DNA from: Corynebacterium sp. ACRPH
GTDB lineage: Bacteria > Actinomycetota > Actinomycetes > Mycobacteriales > Mycobacteriaceae
Reading direction: 5' to 3'
DNA length: 64,000 bases
NCBI RefSeq assembly: GCF_022347285.1
Contig: NZ_JAKRND010000011.1
Span: forward strand, 1 to 64,000
Each line of letters starts with the position of its first letter. Position 1 is the first letter of the stretch. The notes beneath the pieces were generated by a model. The model had not been told where the DNA came from and made no database searches. It saw nothing but the letters and a program-made list of their open reading frames with translations. This document shows positions 46,205 through 56,935 of the stretch, piece by piece. The translations under genes and the position numbers were made by a program.

Positions 46205-46534
46205 CTAGTTATCCTCGACGCGGAACTCGGCCATGCGGTCCCACTCGGTCTTTCCTGGGATCTTCGTGTTGATGATCTCCGGGGTTTCCAGCAGGTACTT
46301 CGGCATCTCGTCGCAGGCGCGCTTGAAGTGCTCGGACTCTACGTGGGCGGCGTCGGCATCGTCCTGGAAAGCTTCGATCAGCAAGTACTCGTTTGCGTTC
46401 TCCGGGTCGCGGAACCAGTCGAAAAAGATGTTGCCTTCCTCGGCGCGGGTGGCCTCGGTGAACCAGGAGACCTCCTGCAGGAAGTTGTCGGCGAACTCGG
46501 GGCGGACCTTGTACTTCACATTAATAAGGATCAT
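46205..46534 (-). CDS. Antibiotic biosynthesis monooxygenase (ABM/YgiN) domain protein
   Basis: This 109-residue dimeric-ferredoxin-fold protein matches YgiN-type quinol monooxygenases: MILINVKYKVRPEFADNFL at the start, EEGNIFFDWFRDPENANEYLLIEAFQDDADAAHVESEHFKRA in the middle. The substrate is unknown. Start 46534 lies eight bases after TAGGGT, supporting it over the frame opening at 46618. It follows the membrane hydrolase by 100 bases. Confidence 0.82.
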   Translation of the reverse strand: MILINVKYKVRPEFADNFLQEVSWFTEATRAEEGNIFFDWFRDPENANEYLLIEAFQDDADAAHVESEHFKRACDEMPKYLLETPEIINTKIPGKTEWDRMAEFRVEDN

Positions 46535-46542
46535 GGTGCCCC

Positions 46543-46548
46543 ACCCTA
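46543..46548 (-). promoter_or_regulatory. -10-like TAGGGT, predicted leaderless start of the ABM gene
   Basis: TAGGGT on the minus strand ends eight bases before the ATG at 46534. Confidence 0.35.
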
Positions 46549-46633
46549 CGCTGTGCACCCGAGTGTTGGCAGATGGCCAGCTGGCCGAAGATCTTTGACC
46601 TGCCTCCGGCCTACACACGGCCTGCGCCCGGCT

Positions 46634-48487
46634 CTAGCCGTTGTCCACGCCGACTTCCTTCTCCGGGCCTTGGGACTCCATCGCTGCGTCCAACTGCTTG
46701 CGAAGCTCCTCGGCGCGCTGCGGGTTGAAGTCCCGCCCGCCGACCATCGCCAGCATCCCGTCCAACACGCTGTTGCCGTAGTTGTGCCCGTGGCCATTCG
46801 GCACGTTGGCCGCAACTGGAAGATCCATGGTGACCTGCCAGAAGGTAACAAACGGGATCCAGGACATAGACGGCGAGCGGTCAAAACCCGCCGGTTCCTT
46901 CAGCCAATCGGGTTCCTGGGCGATCAGCGACGGCGACCACCACACCACCGGGTCCGAAGGATGCTGAATAAACAGGATTCGCGGATGGTGCCAGCCGGCG
47001 CGCGAGGTCAGATCTTCTTCTCGACGCCACCGCCAGATCTCATCGGAGTTCTCCGCAAAGCGGACATTCAGCCCGCCCGCGTATTCCGCAGACACTTGCG
47101 GCGAGCCGGGGTCTCGCCGATCCACCAGGTCGTGCCACAGCTTGTTTGAGTTCGGTGGCCCCACCCACAGCAGGCCATCCACGCTAGAGACGATGTCGCG
47201 CACGCCAGAGAATGCCCCACTGCCCGCGTTGGTACCCAGCGATTCGCCGTAAACGTACAGCTTCGGGCGGTCGTTTTCCGGCAGGGTGCGCCACCAGTCC
47301 ACGACGGTGGAGACCAGCGCCTCTCCCGCGTCTTCCACGCGCTGCTGGTCGGCGATGAACTGCACGCCACTGGGCAAGTAGGAGTACTGGGCCGAGGCGA
47401 TCGCGGAATCGCCGTCGAACATCAGCTCGAAGGCCTGGGCGGTCGTGGGATTCACCCATCCGGTGCCGGTCGCGGGCACCACGAGCAACGCCTCGCGGTC
47501 CTTCGCGCCCGTCCGCTTCAACTCCTCGACCACGCTTTCCGCTCGGGCTTTATCCGTATCCTCCGCACCGTTTTCCAGGCTGGCGTACACACGGATGGGT
47601 TCCTTGCTGGGTCGGCCGGTCAGAGCCTCCAGCTCGTCCTTGTACATCCCCAAGCCGACGAACCTAGTGCCGAAGGCGCCCAGATCCTCCCACTTGTTGG
47701 GCGACTGCGGGCTGCCGGAACGCTCCGGCACCTGGGGTTGCTCCAGATCCTCCCGGATCTCCTGGTCCCGGACCGAAAACACCCGTTCGGTGGCGCTGAC
47801 AACCGTGCCGGGGACGACGGTATCCACCAGGAAAAGCAAGGCCATGCCGACGGCCAACCAGGCGAACAGCGGGCGGGTAACCCCACCCAAGCGGCGCCCC
47901 ACGGGGCCGTCTTCCAACGCCTCGATCAGCCACAGCAGTCCCTTGCCCACCAGCACGATCAGCGCCCACAGTCCGATGCCGATGGGCAGCACCAGCAGGA
48001 ACTCCGCCGCCGTATAAGCCTCCGCGTCCATCAGGTGTGCCAGCTCCTGCTGCCAGCGCACGGCGAAGGAAACCCACACAAGTAGCGCCAGAATCACGAC
48101 GGCCACGAAGCCAATCTCCAGGCCATTCTTCAGCTTCCGCATCCCCCGGTCGCTGAGATCCAGCCTGTCCTGCAGCTTCTCTAGCAGCCCCAAGGCCTTG
48201 CGGCGGCCCCGTCCCATGGGCTCGTTGAAGCGCCGCTGAAGGAAGGCTTCCCACAGCCAGTGCAGGAACACACCAACGGTGTAGCCGGTGCCACCGGAGA
48301 TACCCGCGACCACTCCCTGGAATAGCCAGTCGCGCGGCAGCAGCGAGGGCGTGAGCGAAGCCGCGAACAGCAGCGCGCCGACGATCACACCGCCGGGATC
48401 CACGTGGGCCTCCCACTGATTTCTGGCGGCGCTCAGCCTCTCTGTGTACTCCTCCTCTGTGGTGGAGGCGACATCAGCTATCTTCAA
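46634..48487 (-). CDS. Membrane-anchored alpha/beta-hydrolase family protein
   Basis: This 617-residue protein has an N-terminal membrane domain with about five helices (about 35-230) and a C-terminal extracytoplasmic hydrolase domain. The nucleophile elbow GESLGTNAG is near 415, and the downstream blocks LLWVGPPNSNKLW, RFAENSDEIW and HPSDPVVWWSPSLI fit the actinobacterial Abhydrolase_9 family. No lipase or esterase activity has been assigned from memory. Start TTG at 48487 overlaps the ABC-F gene end by 14 bases, with GGAGAAG before it. Confidence 0.78.
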   Translation of the reverse strand: MKIADVASTTEEEYTERLSAARNQWEAHVDPGGVIVGALLFAASLTPSLLPRDWLFQGVVAGISGGTGYTVGVFLHWLWEAFLQRRFNEPMGRGRRKALGLLEKLQDRLDLSDRGMRKLKNGLEIGFVAVVILALLVWVSFAVRWQQELAHLMDAEAYTAAEFLLVLPIGIGLWALIVLVGKGLLWLIEALEDGPVGRRLGGVTRPLFAWLAVGMALLFLVDTVVPGTVVSATERVFSVRDQEIREDLEQPQVPERSGSPQSPNKWEDLGAFGTRFVGLGMYKDELEALTGRPSKEPIRVYASLENGAEDTDKARAESVVEELKRTGAKDREALLVVPATGTGWVNPTTAQAFELMFDGDSAIASAQYSYLPSGVQFIADQQRVEDAGEALVSTVVDWWRTLPENDRPKLYVYGESLGTNAGSGAFSGVRDIVSSVDGLLWVGPPNSNKLWHDLVDRRDPGSPQVSAEYAGGLNVRFAENSDEIWRWRREEDLTSRAGWHHPRILFIQHPSDPVVWWSPSLIAQEPDWLKEPAGFDRSPSMSWIPFVTFWQVTMDLPVAANVPNGHGHNYGNSVLDGMLAMVGGRDFNPQRAEELRKQLDAAMESQGPEKEVGVDNG

Positions 48488-50306
48488 GCTTCTCCCCGAT
48501 TTCCAGCCACTGCATCTCCAGCTCGCCGTGTTCTTCCTGGTGAGTCTTCAGGTCCTTATCCAGTGCGGCCAGCTCGTCAGTCACGGGCTCGCCGGTGGCT
48601 GCTCTCTCCGCCACCTCGTTCATCTTCTCGTGGATGGAGTTAATCTTCTGCTCGATCTTGCCCATCTTCCTTTCCAGCGCGCTCATTTCCTTGGTGAGTG
48701 CGTGAACCTCTTTGGCGCCGAGGCTGGGGCGTCCAGAAGAAACAGCGCCAGAATCCGCAGCGTCGAAGGTCAGAGTGTTCTTGCGCCCCTCATCGCTGGC
48801 CTCCTGCTTGCGGCGCTCCAGGTACTGCTCGATGCCGCCGGGCAGGTTCGTCAGCCGGCCATCGCCGAACAGCGCCCAGGTGGAATCGCAGATGCGCTCG
48901 ATCAGGTAACGGTCGTGGGAAATCACCACAAGCGTGCCGGGCCATTCGTCCAGCAGGCTTTCCAACTCCTGCAGGGTGTCGATGTCCAGGTCGTTCGTCG
49001 GCTCGTCCAGCAACAGCACGTTCGGTTCGGCCATCAGCACGCGGGTCAGCTGCAGGCGGCGCTTCTCGCCACCCGACAGGTCCCCGATGGGCGTGCGCTG
49101 GCGCTTCGCGCTGAAGCCCAACCGCTCGGCCAGCTGGGAGGCGCTGATCTCCTTGTCGCCGAAGGTCACGTAACTGGCGACGTCCTCGACAGACTCAATC
49201 AGGCGCTTCGTGGGGTCCAGGTCGTCTAACTCCTGCCGCAGCCAACCCAGGCGCACGGTCTTGCCCTCGATGCGGCGGCCCTGCTCCAGCGGCGCCTCGC
49301 CCGCCAAGGTACGCAGCAGGGTCGTCTTGCCGGAACCGTTCACCCCCACCAGGCCGATGCGCTCGCCGGGACCCAAACGCCAGGTCAGGTCCTCGACAAG
49401 GGTGCGCCCGTCCGGGGTGGTGATGCACGCATTCTCCAGCTCGATGACCTTCTTGCCCTGGCGGCGCGCGGAGAAGCTCATCAGCTCCACCTTGTTGCGC
49501 ATCGGCGGCACGTCGGCGATCAGGGATTCCGCAGCCTCGATGCGGTAGCGCGGCTTCGACGTTCGCGCGGGCGCACCGCGGCGCAGCCACGCCAGCTCCT
49601 TGCGCGCGAGGTTCTGGCGACGCTGTTCGGCCGCATCCGCCTGCCTGGCGCGCTCGGCGCGGGCGAAGGTCCAGTCGTTGTAGCCACCCTCGTAGACGTC
49701 TACCGCGCCGTCGTGCACCTCCCAGGTGTGGTTGGCGACGGTATCCAGGAACCAGCGGTCGTGGGTGACCACAACCAGTGCAGTGTTGCGCCCCAGCAGG
49801 TGCTCAGCCAGCCACTGCACGCCTTCGACGTCCAGGTGGTTGGTCGGCTCGTCGAGGATCAGCAGGTCCAGATCCTGCACCAACGCGGCGGCCAGGCCGG
49901 TTCGGCGGCGCTCGCCACCGGACAGCGAGTGCACGGGAGTATCCAGCCCCAGCCGGGCGATGTCCAGCCCGTTGAGTACGCTGCGCACCTTCGGGTCGCC
50001 GGCCCATTCGTATTCCTGCAGACCCAGCGGTTCCAGCACTGCCCCGGCGACAGTCATGTCTTCCGGCGCGTCGCGCAACACATCCTGAGTGACCATTGCC
50101 ATGCGCAGGTCGTTGTTGTGGCTTACGCGCCCGGAGTCCGGCTCGTCCTTCCGGCTCAGGATGTTCAGCAGGGTGGACTTGCCACCTCCGTTGAGCCCGA
50201 CCACGCCGATGCGGTCGTTACTATCCACGCCGAGGCTTACGTCGTCGAGCAGGGTCTTTAGCCCGTAGCTCTTCGAGACTTTTTCTAGGTTGATGAGGTT
50301 ACTCAA
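48474..50306 (-). CDS. ABC-F family ATPase, Uup-like
   Basis: This 610-residue soluble protein has two ABC domains and no membrane segment: Walker A GLNGGGKSTLL near 37 and GVNGSGKTTLL near 333, signatures LSGGERRRTGLAAAL near 129 and LSGGEKRRLQLTRVL near 424, and Walker B LDEPTNHLD and LDEPTNDLD. The C-terminal coiled coil (about 540-610) is the mark of the Uup branch, which acts on ribosomes or replication intermediates. It starts with TTG overlapping the ispE stop by eight bases. It is the last gene of the ksgA-ispE operon. Confidence 0.9.
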   Translation of the reverse strand: MSNLINLEKVSKSYGLKTLLDDVSLGVDSNDRIGVVGLNGGGKSTLLNILSRKDEPDSGRVSHNNDLRMAMVTQDVLRDAPEDMTVAGAVLEPLGLQEYEWAGDPKVRSVLNGLDIARLGLDTPVHSLSGGERRRTGLAAALVQDLDLLILDEPTNHLDVEGVQWLAEHLLGRNTALVVVTHDRWFLDTVANHTWEVHDGAVDVYEGGYNDWTFARAERARQADAAEQRRQNLARKELAWLRRGAPARTSKPRYRIEAAESLIADVPPMRNKVELMSFSARRQGKKVIELENACITTPDGRTLVEDLTWRLGPGERIGLVGVNGSGKTTLLRTLAGEAPLEQGRRIEGKTVRLGWLRQELDDLDPTKRLIESVEDVASYVTFGDKEISASQLAERLGFSAKRQRTPIGDLSGGEKRRLQLTRVLMAEPNVLLLDEPTNDLDIDTLQELESLLDEWPGTLVVISHDRYLIERICDSTWALFGDGRLTNLPGGIEQYLERRKQEASDEGRKNTLTFDAADSGAVSSGRPSLGAKEVHALTKEMSALERKMGKIEQKINSIHEKMNEVAERAATGEPVTDELAALDKDLKTHQEEHGELEMQWLEIGEKLEDS

Positions 50307-51354
50307 GTACTTCTTCCCTTTTTATGACGCCCGCAGCCGCAGCTGGGGAACTCGTCGTCATCGTGGAGCTGGCTTTCCCGGCCACGCTGACGGCTGTCGC
50401 GACCTCCACCGCGTCGTCGGCGGATGCGCATAGCATGGCGACCGTGGGGCCGGAACCGGAAACGATTGCGGCGATGGCGCCGGCCTCCTCGGCGGCCTTC
50501 AGGGTCTCGCGCAGGCTGGGCAGCAGGCTGATGGCCGGGGCCTGCAAGTCGTTAACCAGCAGCTTTCCCACTTCTTCCGGGTTGCCTGTCCGCAGAGCTG
50601 CGATCAGCCCCTCGGGGCTTCCGGCTCGCGCGGCCTTGGGGCTGGCCTCCGAGGCAGCGGCGCGCTGCTGGTCCAGCTGACTAAACACCTCCGGGGTGGA
50701 TAGGCCGCGCTTGTCGGTGGCGATGGCCCAGTGATAGGTGCCCGTGGCGATGACGGGCATGAGGTTTTCCCCTTTGCCCGTGCCCCTTGCTGTGCCGCCG
50801 AGCAGGCAGAAGGGCACGTCGGCGCCGAGGTCGGCTGCGATGCCGGACAGTTGTGCGCCGTCCGGGCGGCGCGGGGAACGCGGGTCCGGGAAGTACAGCT
50901 CTGTCGCCGCAACCAGCGCGGCTGCCGCATCCGCCGATCCCCCGGCCATTCCGCCGGCAACGGGAATTCCCTTGTTGATGTGGATGTGCACGGGCTGTGC
51001 TGCCCAGGGGACGTGCGTGTCTCGTGCCAGTTTCTGGATCGCGGCAACGGCCTTCCACGCCAGGTTGCTGGAATCCTGTGGCACCAGGTGGCTGTCGAAG
51101 CCGGAGACACTCCAGGTGCACGGCGCCGCTTCGGCCTCTTGTACAGCTTCGGCATCCTGCGCGCCTCGCGCATCCCGCAGGGCGACGGTGACCTCTTCCT
51201 TCAGCGACACGGCCTGAAAGACCGTGTCGAGCTCGTGGTAGCCATCTTCTCTGGCCGGCCCCACGCCGAGATGCAGGTTCACCTTGCCGTGTGCACTAGC
51301 CGTGACGGAGCGGTACTGGGGCTCCTGGGGGCCGAAGATGTGGGAAACAGTCAT
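50299..51354 (-). CDS. ispE: 4-diphosphocytidyl-2-C-methyl-D-erythritol kinase
   Basis: This 351-residue GHMP kinase acts in the MEP pathway to isoprenoids, needed for decaprenyl phosphate and menaquinone. Motifs are [33 protein letters not shown] near 19-51, the ATP loop [19 protein letters not shown] near 128-146 and [13 protein letters not shown] near 295. An Ala/Ser insert near 220-235 and an extra region near 60-80 make it longer than usual. Its ATG overlaps the ksgA TGA (ATGA). The last codons carry the TGACGCC dispersed motif. Confidence 0.93.
   Translation of the reverse strand: MTVSHIFGPQEPQYRSVTASAHGKVNLHLGVGPAREDGYHELDTVFQAVSLKEEVTVALRDARGAQDAEAVQEAEAAPCTWSVSGFDSHLVPQDSSNLAWKAVAAIQKLARDTHVPWAAQPVHIHINKGIPVAGGMAGGSADAAAALVAATELYFPDPRSPRRPDGAQLSGIAADLGADVPFCLLGGTARGTGKGENLMPVIATGTYHWAIATDKRGLSTPEVFSQLDQQRAAASEASPKAARAGSPEGLIAALRTGNPEEVGKLLVNDLQAPAISLLPSLRETLKAAEEAGAIAAIVSGSGPTVAMLCASADDAVEVATAVSVAGKASSTMTTSSPAAAAGVIKREEVLE
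50311..50331 (+). repeat. Dispersed motif, copy at the end of ispE
   Basis: TTCTTCCCTTTTTATGACGCC runs opposite to ispE and ends in the TGACGCC core, close to the ABC-F start. Confidence 0.6.
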
Positions 51355-52301
51355 TGTGCACCCCTCAGCGAGGCCGCGGCTAGTTGCACGAACTGTTCCG
51401 TCGAGAGCTTCTCACCGCGCAGGGTCGGGTCGATCCCCGCGCTTCGCAGCGCACCTTCGGCCGCCTGGCCGCTGCCGAAGTGGCCGGACAGGGCGGCACG
51501 CAGCGTCTTGCGGCGCTGCAGGAAAGCAGCGTCTGCCAGAGCGAAGACCTCGCGCCGCAGCTGCTCGGCATCTAGCTGTTCAATACCCTGATCTGCGTCA
51601 AACTGCTCGGCGCCCGACTGCCTGCCAGCCCACGGCTCCGCCCCTTCGGCGTAGCGGTCGATGCGCACCAGGCCGGAATCGATCTTCGGCGCTGGCCAAA
51701 AGACGTTCTTGCCGATAGTCGCCGCGCGGGCGACGGAGCCGTAGAAACCAGCCTTCACGCTGGGCACACCATAGATCTTGGATCCGGGCGCGGCGGCCAG
51801 ACGGTCGGCGACCTCCAGCTGCACCATGACCAGAACGCGGTCGATACTGGGGAACTCCTCCAGCATGTGCAAAAGCACGGGAACGGAGACGTTATAGGGA
51901 AGATTCGCCACCAGTGCGGTGGGAAGGGGGCGTCCAGCGTCGGCAAAGTCCTGCGCCGTGACCGCCATCGCGTCCTTGAGGATCACCGCTGCATCAGCCT
52001 CGCCTGCTCCCTGTTCATCCAGGGTGGCAGGCAGCTTGGCGGCGAGGCGCGGATCGATCTCCACGGCGGTAACGCTCGCGCCAGTTTCCAGCAGCGCGAG
52101 GGTCAAAGAGCCCAGGCCAGGGCCGATCTCCACCACGTTGTCGTCCGCGGTGACATCGGCGGCCTTGACGATCTTGCGCACCGTGTTGGGATCGTGGACG
52201 AAGTTCTGCCCCAGCTTCTTAGTGGGGTTTAGGTCCAGTTCCTCGGCGAGCTGCCGGATCTCATTGGGCCCCAGCAGCCGAATCTTCCGTTCATTCACCA
52301 T
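51351..52301 (-). CDS. ksgA: 16S rRNA dimethyladenosine transferase RsmA/KsgA
   Basis: This 316-residue methyltransferase dimethylates two adjacent adenines near the 3' end of 16S rRNA. Motifs are [17 protein letters not shown] near 29, the SAM motif [28 protein letters not shown] near 56 and the catalytic [15 protein letters not shown] near 133. A Glu/Ala insert near 225-240 is low complexity. It follows rpfB by about 104 bases and is coupled to ispE, the standard actinobacterial order. Confidence 0.95.
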   Translation of the reverse strand: MVNERKIRLLGPNEIRQLAEELDLNPTKKLGQNFVHDPNTVRKIVKAADVTADDNVVEIGPGLGSLTLALLETGASVTAVEIDPRLAAKLPATLDEQGAGEADAAVILKDAMAVTAQDFADAGRPLPTALVANLPYNVSVPVLLHMLEEFPSIDRVLVMVQLEVADRLAAAPGSKIYGVPSVKAGFYGSVARAATIGKNVFWPAPKIDSGLVRIDRYAEGAEPWAGRQSGAEQFDADQGIEQLDAEQLRREVFALADAAFLQRRKTLRAALSGHFGSGQAAEGALRSAGIDPTLRGEKLSTEQFVQLAAASLRGAQ

Positions 52302-52405
52302 TCACAGGATAGTCGAGCTGGTGCCCGATAAAAACCGAGGTTGCTGCGCTGCTGTGCATAGCTGTGCGCTGTTGTGCACAGCCATCCGCTACAGTGCTCT
52401 ACGGC

Positions 52406-53626
<1,221 letters not shown>

Positions 53627-53706
53627 TCAACCTCGCCACGTTCTGTGCACGTAGCGACGGGGCGCCCGAACGCCGATTTTTTCAACTTTTGTCACAATAC
53701 GATAAC

Positions 53707-53727
53707 GATCCTTGTTAAACAAAGATC
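53707..53727. promoter_or_regulatory. 21-bp imperfect palindrome in the rpfB upstream region
   Basis: GATC-C-TTGTT-A-AACAA-A-GATC pairs over nine bases on each side with one mismatch. It lies 120 bases before the rpfB start. It may be an operator for an unidentified regulator. Confidence 0.45.
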
Positions 53728-53758
53728 CACGCCAAAATGTTCCGCAAATCACAAATAT

Positions 53759-53794
53759 GGGGGTGCAGCTGCGATAACAGCAGACACAGCCCCC
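53759..53794 (-). terminator. GC-rich hairpin between tatD and rpfB
   Basis: GGGGG and CCCCC ends flank an inner GCTG/CAGC stem with several mismatches. On the minus strand the run after it is ATATTTGT, a weak U-tract. It could terminate tatD transcripts, 83 bases after its stop. Confidence 0.35.
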
Positions 53795-53876
53795 AACATG
53801 CGTTAATTTCTATATGTTTTCGTTACCTAGCGTCACACAAGGAACAGAAACCTCACTAGCGAGACAGCACTATGCA

Positions 53877-54794
53877 CTAAGTGCCCAGGTCGATCCCGTA
53901 GAGCCGTTGAGCGTTCGCGGTGATCAGCTCCCCCAGCTCCTGCGGCTCTACCCCGCGCTGCTCCGCCACACAGGCCGCGGTGTATCCGACAAAGGCCGGC
54001 TCGTTGCGCGCGCCCCGGAAAGGCTCGGGGGTCATGTAGGGCGCATCGGTCTCCACCAGAATCTGCTCCGCCGGGGCAATGCGCGCTGCCTCGCGCAGCT
54101 CCTCATTGCGCTTGAAGGTCACGTTGCCCGCGAAGGACAGCACGTAGCCGCGATCCAGTGACTCCTTAGCCACGTCCAGCGGGGAGGAGAAGCAGTGCAG
54201 GATCACATTCTCCGGCTGCGGCGCGTCGGCGAGCACTCGCAGCAGGTCGGCATCGGCCTCGCGGTTGTGGATCATCAGCGCCTTGCCGGATTCGCAGGCC
54301 AAATCGATATGGAAGCGCAGCGCCTCTTCCTGCACCTCGATGCTCGGCGTTTCCTCCCCGTCACCTGGATCCTTGCCGATCCAATACGCATCCAGGCCGG
54401 TCTCGCCGATCGCCACGCAGCGCGGGTGGAAGGCCATCTCGCGCAAACGCTCGCGCACTTCTCCCGCCACCGTCTGGGCCTTAGTCGGATGTACAGCGCA
54501 GGCCGCCCACACGCGGTCGTGGAATTCCGCAGCTTGTAGGGCCTTCTCCGTTTCCTCGATCCCGTCGCCGACGGTGCACACGCCGCGCACGCCGGCAGCA
54601 TAGGCGCGATCCATGAACTCCCCCACCAGCCGGCGGTGGCCTTCCTCCCCGAACGTCCTGTCCCCTGCATCCGAGCCCACCACATCCTGCCGGTGCTGGT
54701 TCTTCAGCACCGTGGACCACAGGTGGGTGTGGGAGTCGAACAGCGGGACTATCGGCTCGGGTGGGACGGGTGTCGGACGCTTCTTTCTTGCCAT
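53877..54794 (-). CDS. tatD: TatD-family metal-dependent deoxyribonuclease
   Basis: This 305-residue TIM-barrel hydrolase shows FDSHTHL near 20 (metal His pair), AVHPTKA near 99, AIGETGLDAYW near 128-138, MIHNREADADLLRVL near 180, ILHCFSSPLD near 205 and the final VETDAPYMTPEPFRG near 254. TatD enzymes are DNases, also linked to tRNA or peptide quality control. TAGGGT ends seven bases before the ATG at 54794, chosen over 54803. It sits upstream of rpfB as in mycobacteria. Confidence 0.92.
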   Translation of the reverse strand: MARKKRPTPVPPEPIVPLFDSHTHLWSTVLKNQHRQDVVGSDAGDRTFGEEGHRRLVGEFMDRAYAAGVRGVCTVGDGIEETEKALQAAEFHDRVWAACAVHPTKAQTVAGEVRERLREMAFHPRCVAIGETGLDAYWIGKDPGDGEETPSIEVQEEALRFHIDLACESGKALMIHNREADADLLRVLADAPQPENVILHCFSSPLDVAKESLDRGYVLSFAGNVTFKRNEELREAARIAPAEQILVETDAPYMTPEPFRGARNEPAFVGYTAACVAEQRGVEPQELGELITANAQRLYGIDLGT

Positions 54795-54801
54795 GCCCAC
54801 C

Positions 54802-54807
54802 ACCCTA
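54802..54807 (-). promoter_or_regulatory. -10-like TAGGGT, predicted leaderless start of tatD
   Basis: TAGGGT on the minus strand ends seven bases before the ATG at 54794. Confidence 0.4.
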
Positions 54808-54839
54808 GCGCTCCCTTAGGCGGTGCTCCCTAGGCGGTT

Positions 54840-56114
54840 CTACGTGCGGTCGTCCACGAACACCTTCCGGCTGGCCACCAGGCCCGCCGCCAGCAAAACG
54901 AAGTTGAACCCCACAAGAACCAACAGCCCGGCGGTCCAGGACGCAGTGGCGTCATAAAGAGCACCAAAACCAAAAGGCCCGACGCAGGCGACCGTGTACC
55001 CAATGCCCTGCGCACCCGAAGAAAGAACCGCGGCGGCCTTTGGTTCGCGGGTGCGGGTGGCTATCAGCATCAGCCCCAGCGGGAAGGTGGAGCAGCCCAG
55101 CGAGACCAGCGAGATCCACACTACTGGCAGGCGCATCGGGTCGGTGATCACCATCAGCAGGGCCACGAACATGCAGCTGCACGACAGTATCGTCACCCAC
55201 GCCGCGCCGCGCTCAAAGCGGGAGGTCATCCACGGCACGATAAACGACGAGGCAGTTCCGACCAGCGCGAACACTCCGCCGATAATGCCGCCGAGCTGCG
55301 CCGATCCACCAGATTCCACGATGATCTTCGGCGCCCACGTGATGAAACAGTAGGAAATGGAGGACGTCATGGCGAACATCACCACGATTCCCCAGCTCAC
55401 GGGATTGCGCCACATGTGCCGATACGCGCCGCGCGACTCGCTGTTCTTGTTCTTTATGACGCCCAGTAGCTTCCGCGGGTGCGCCTGTCGCAACATCTCG
55501 CTCCCGCGCTGGGCCGCGGTTCCCGGAGTCACCGAAAACACGAGAACTCCCCAGCACAGCAGCGCCAACAGCGGCGGGATCGCCCACACTCCAATCGCCA
55601 CGCGCCATCCGCCGAGCTCGGCTAGCGGAACGGACACCACGGATGCGGTAGCCATGCTGACCTGCCCGACGGCCATGTAGGCGATCGACATGACCGTTAG
55701 CTTGAACGGGAAGTAGTCCTTAATAACAGCAGGCAGCAGAGTGTTGGTGATACCCACTCCGACCAGGCCGATCATCGTCCCGGCGAGGAATGCCAGCCCG
55801 TTGGGCGCCGCAGCGCGTAGGCCGAATCCGGCGGTGGCCAACACCATGGCGGTACTGATGACCGCGCGGAAGGATAGCACCCTTGCTAAAGGGCTGGAAA
55901 GAACCGCGGCGACGGCGAACATGGCCGTAGGTGCCATGCCGACCAGCCCGATGAAAAGGTCGGAGGCGCCGAGGCCAGTGTGAACTTCGTCGGCGATAGG
56001 CGGGAAGGCGCTGACGGGGCTGCGCAGATTGGAGCTGGTCAGCAGCACCGCGAGAGCAGCGATAAGCGCCATCGCAGAGGGCACGCGACGGGTCGCACTG
56101 GTCGCCTTCGACAT
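54840..56114 (-). CDS. MFS transporter, CynX/NimT-like
   Basis: This 424-residue protein has about twelve hydrophobic segments. LRSPVSAFPPIADEVHTGLGASDLFIGLVGMAPT near 30-63 and the LGGWRVAIGVWAIPPL block near 165 are typical of the CynX/NimT (cyanate or nitroimidazole) branch of MFS. The real substrate is unknown. I choose ATG 56114 because GGGGGTG is correctly spaced before it; a GTG at 56123 is possible. The gene sits between tatD and metG, which are neighbours in mycobacteria, so it is an insertion. Two copies of the dispersed motif (54948-54954 and 55457-55463) lie in it. Confidence 0.78.
   Translation of the reverse strand: MSKATSATRRVPSAMALIAALAVLLTSSNLRSPVSAFPPIADEVHTGLGASDLFIGLVGMAPTAMFAVAAVLSSPLARVLSFRAVISTAMVLATAGFGLRAAAPNGLAFLAGTMIGLVGVGITNTLLPAVIKDYFPFKLTVMSIAYMAVGQVSMATASVVSVPLAELGGWRVAIGVWAIPPLLALLCWGVLVFSVTPGTAAQRGSEMLRQAHPRKLLGVIKNKNSESRGAYRHMWRNPVSWGIVVMFAMTSSISYCFITWAPKIIVESGGSAQLGGIIGGVFALVGTASSFIVPWMTSRFERGAAWVTILSCSCMFVALLMVITDPMRLPVVWISLVSLGCSTFPLGLMLIATRTREPKAAAVLSSGAQGIGYTVACVGPFGFGALYDATASWTAGLLVLVGFNFVLLAAGLVASRKVFVDDRT
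55446..55463 (+). repeat. Dispersed motif, copy inside the second MFS gene
   Basis: TTGTTCTTTATGACGCC lies in the central loop of the CynX-like MFS gene, on the opposite strand. Confidence 0.6.
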
Positions 56115-56250
56115 TTTGTTCACCCCCGGTTCGTTTTAGCTTCGCGTCAGCGCCACTTTCTAGACACGCAGGCGCGGCACACTAGCTACAAACCCTACTA
56201 GACCAGCAACCTCCCGCTACATTGCGACTGCAAAGGCAGGCACCAACACC

Positions 56251-56931
56251 ATGGAACACTTGATCGTCTTCGACTTGGGCGGCGTACTGGTTCAGCGCCG
56301 CCACACCCTGCGTGAGCTCACCACCGTAATGATCCGCCACGCCAACATTCAGTCTCGCTCCAACAACGGCAGCCAGACCAGCGTTCCCACCATCATCACC
56401 GACCCGTTTAGCTTCGAGGCGGCATACGGCCGCTACCGCGAAAGCTACAGCCTGTCGATGGGGCCGAACGACTACTTCACCACCCTCTGCCGTGCCGCCG
56501 GCGTGCAGCCCACCGAGGAACTGATTGCGGAGCTGCTGGAGACCGACACTCGCCTGTGCTCCACCGTGAACACTTCCGTGCTGAACCTGCTGAATCACCT
56601 GAACGCCATCGACCAGCCGTGGGGAATATTCAGCAACGCGCCGCGTCCGGTTATGGAGGCCGTGATGGATCAGGATTGGACGACCGCCGCGGCCGTCACC
56701 TGCTTCTCCCCCGACCTGCGCTTCACCAAGCCCCACCAGGGTGCGTTCCGCCGCTTCGAGCAGGCCGCGGCCAGAGCCGGCCACGAGTACGCTTCCCTGA
56801 TCTACTTCGACGACCGGCAGACTAACCTCGATGCCGCCAAGCGTCGCGGCTGGGAGGCATTCCCCTGGCACGGAGTCGAGTCCGTCCACGAGGTACTCTC
56901 GCCCATCACCGGCCTGCGCCGCGCGGACTAG
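56251..56931 (+). CDS. HAD-superfamily hydrolase
   Basis: This 226-residue protein has HAD motif I FDLGGVLVQ near 6-14 (first Asp nucleophile; the second Asp position is Gly), motif II IFSNAPRP near 128, motif III lysine in LRFTKPHQGAFRRFE near 155 and motif IV YFDDRQTNLDAAKRRGW near 193. The second Asp of motif I being Gly (DLGG) is seen in haloacid-dehalogenase-like and yihX-type members. The substrate is unknown. It converges on metG with a four-base gap and is divergent from the MFS gene. Confidence 0.82.
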   Translation: MEHLIVFDLGGVLVQRRHTLRELTTVMIRHANIQSRSNNGSQTSVPTIITDPFSFEAAYGRYRESYSLSMGPNDYFTTLCRAAGVQPTEELIAELLETDTRLCSTVNTSVLNLLNHLNAIDQPWGIFSNAPRPVMEAVMDQDWTTAAAVTCFSPDLRFTKPHQGAFRRFEQAAARAGHEYASLIYFDDRQTNLDAAKRRGWEAFPWHGVESVHEVLSPITGLRRAD

Positions 56932-56935
56932 CCTG

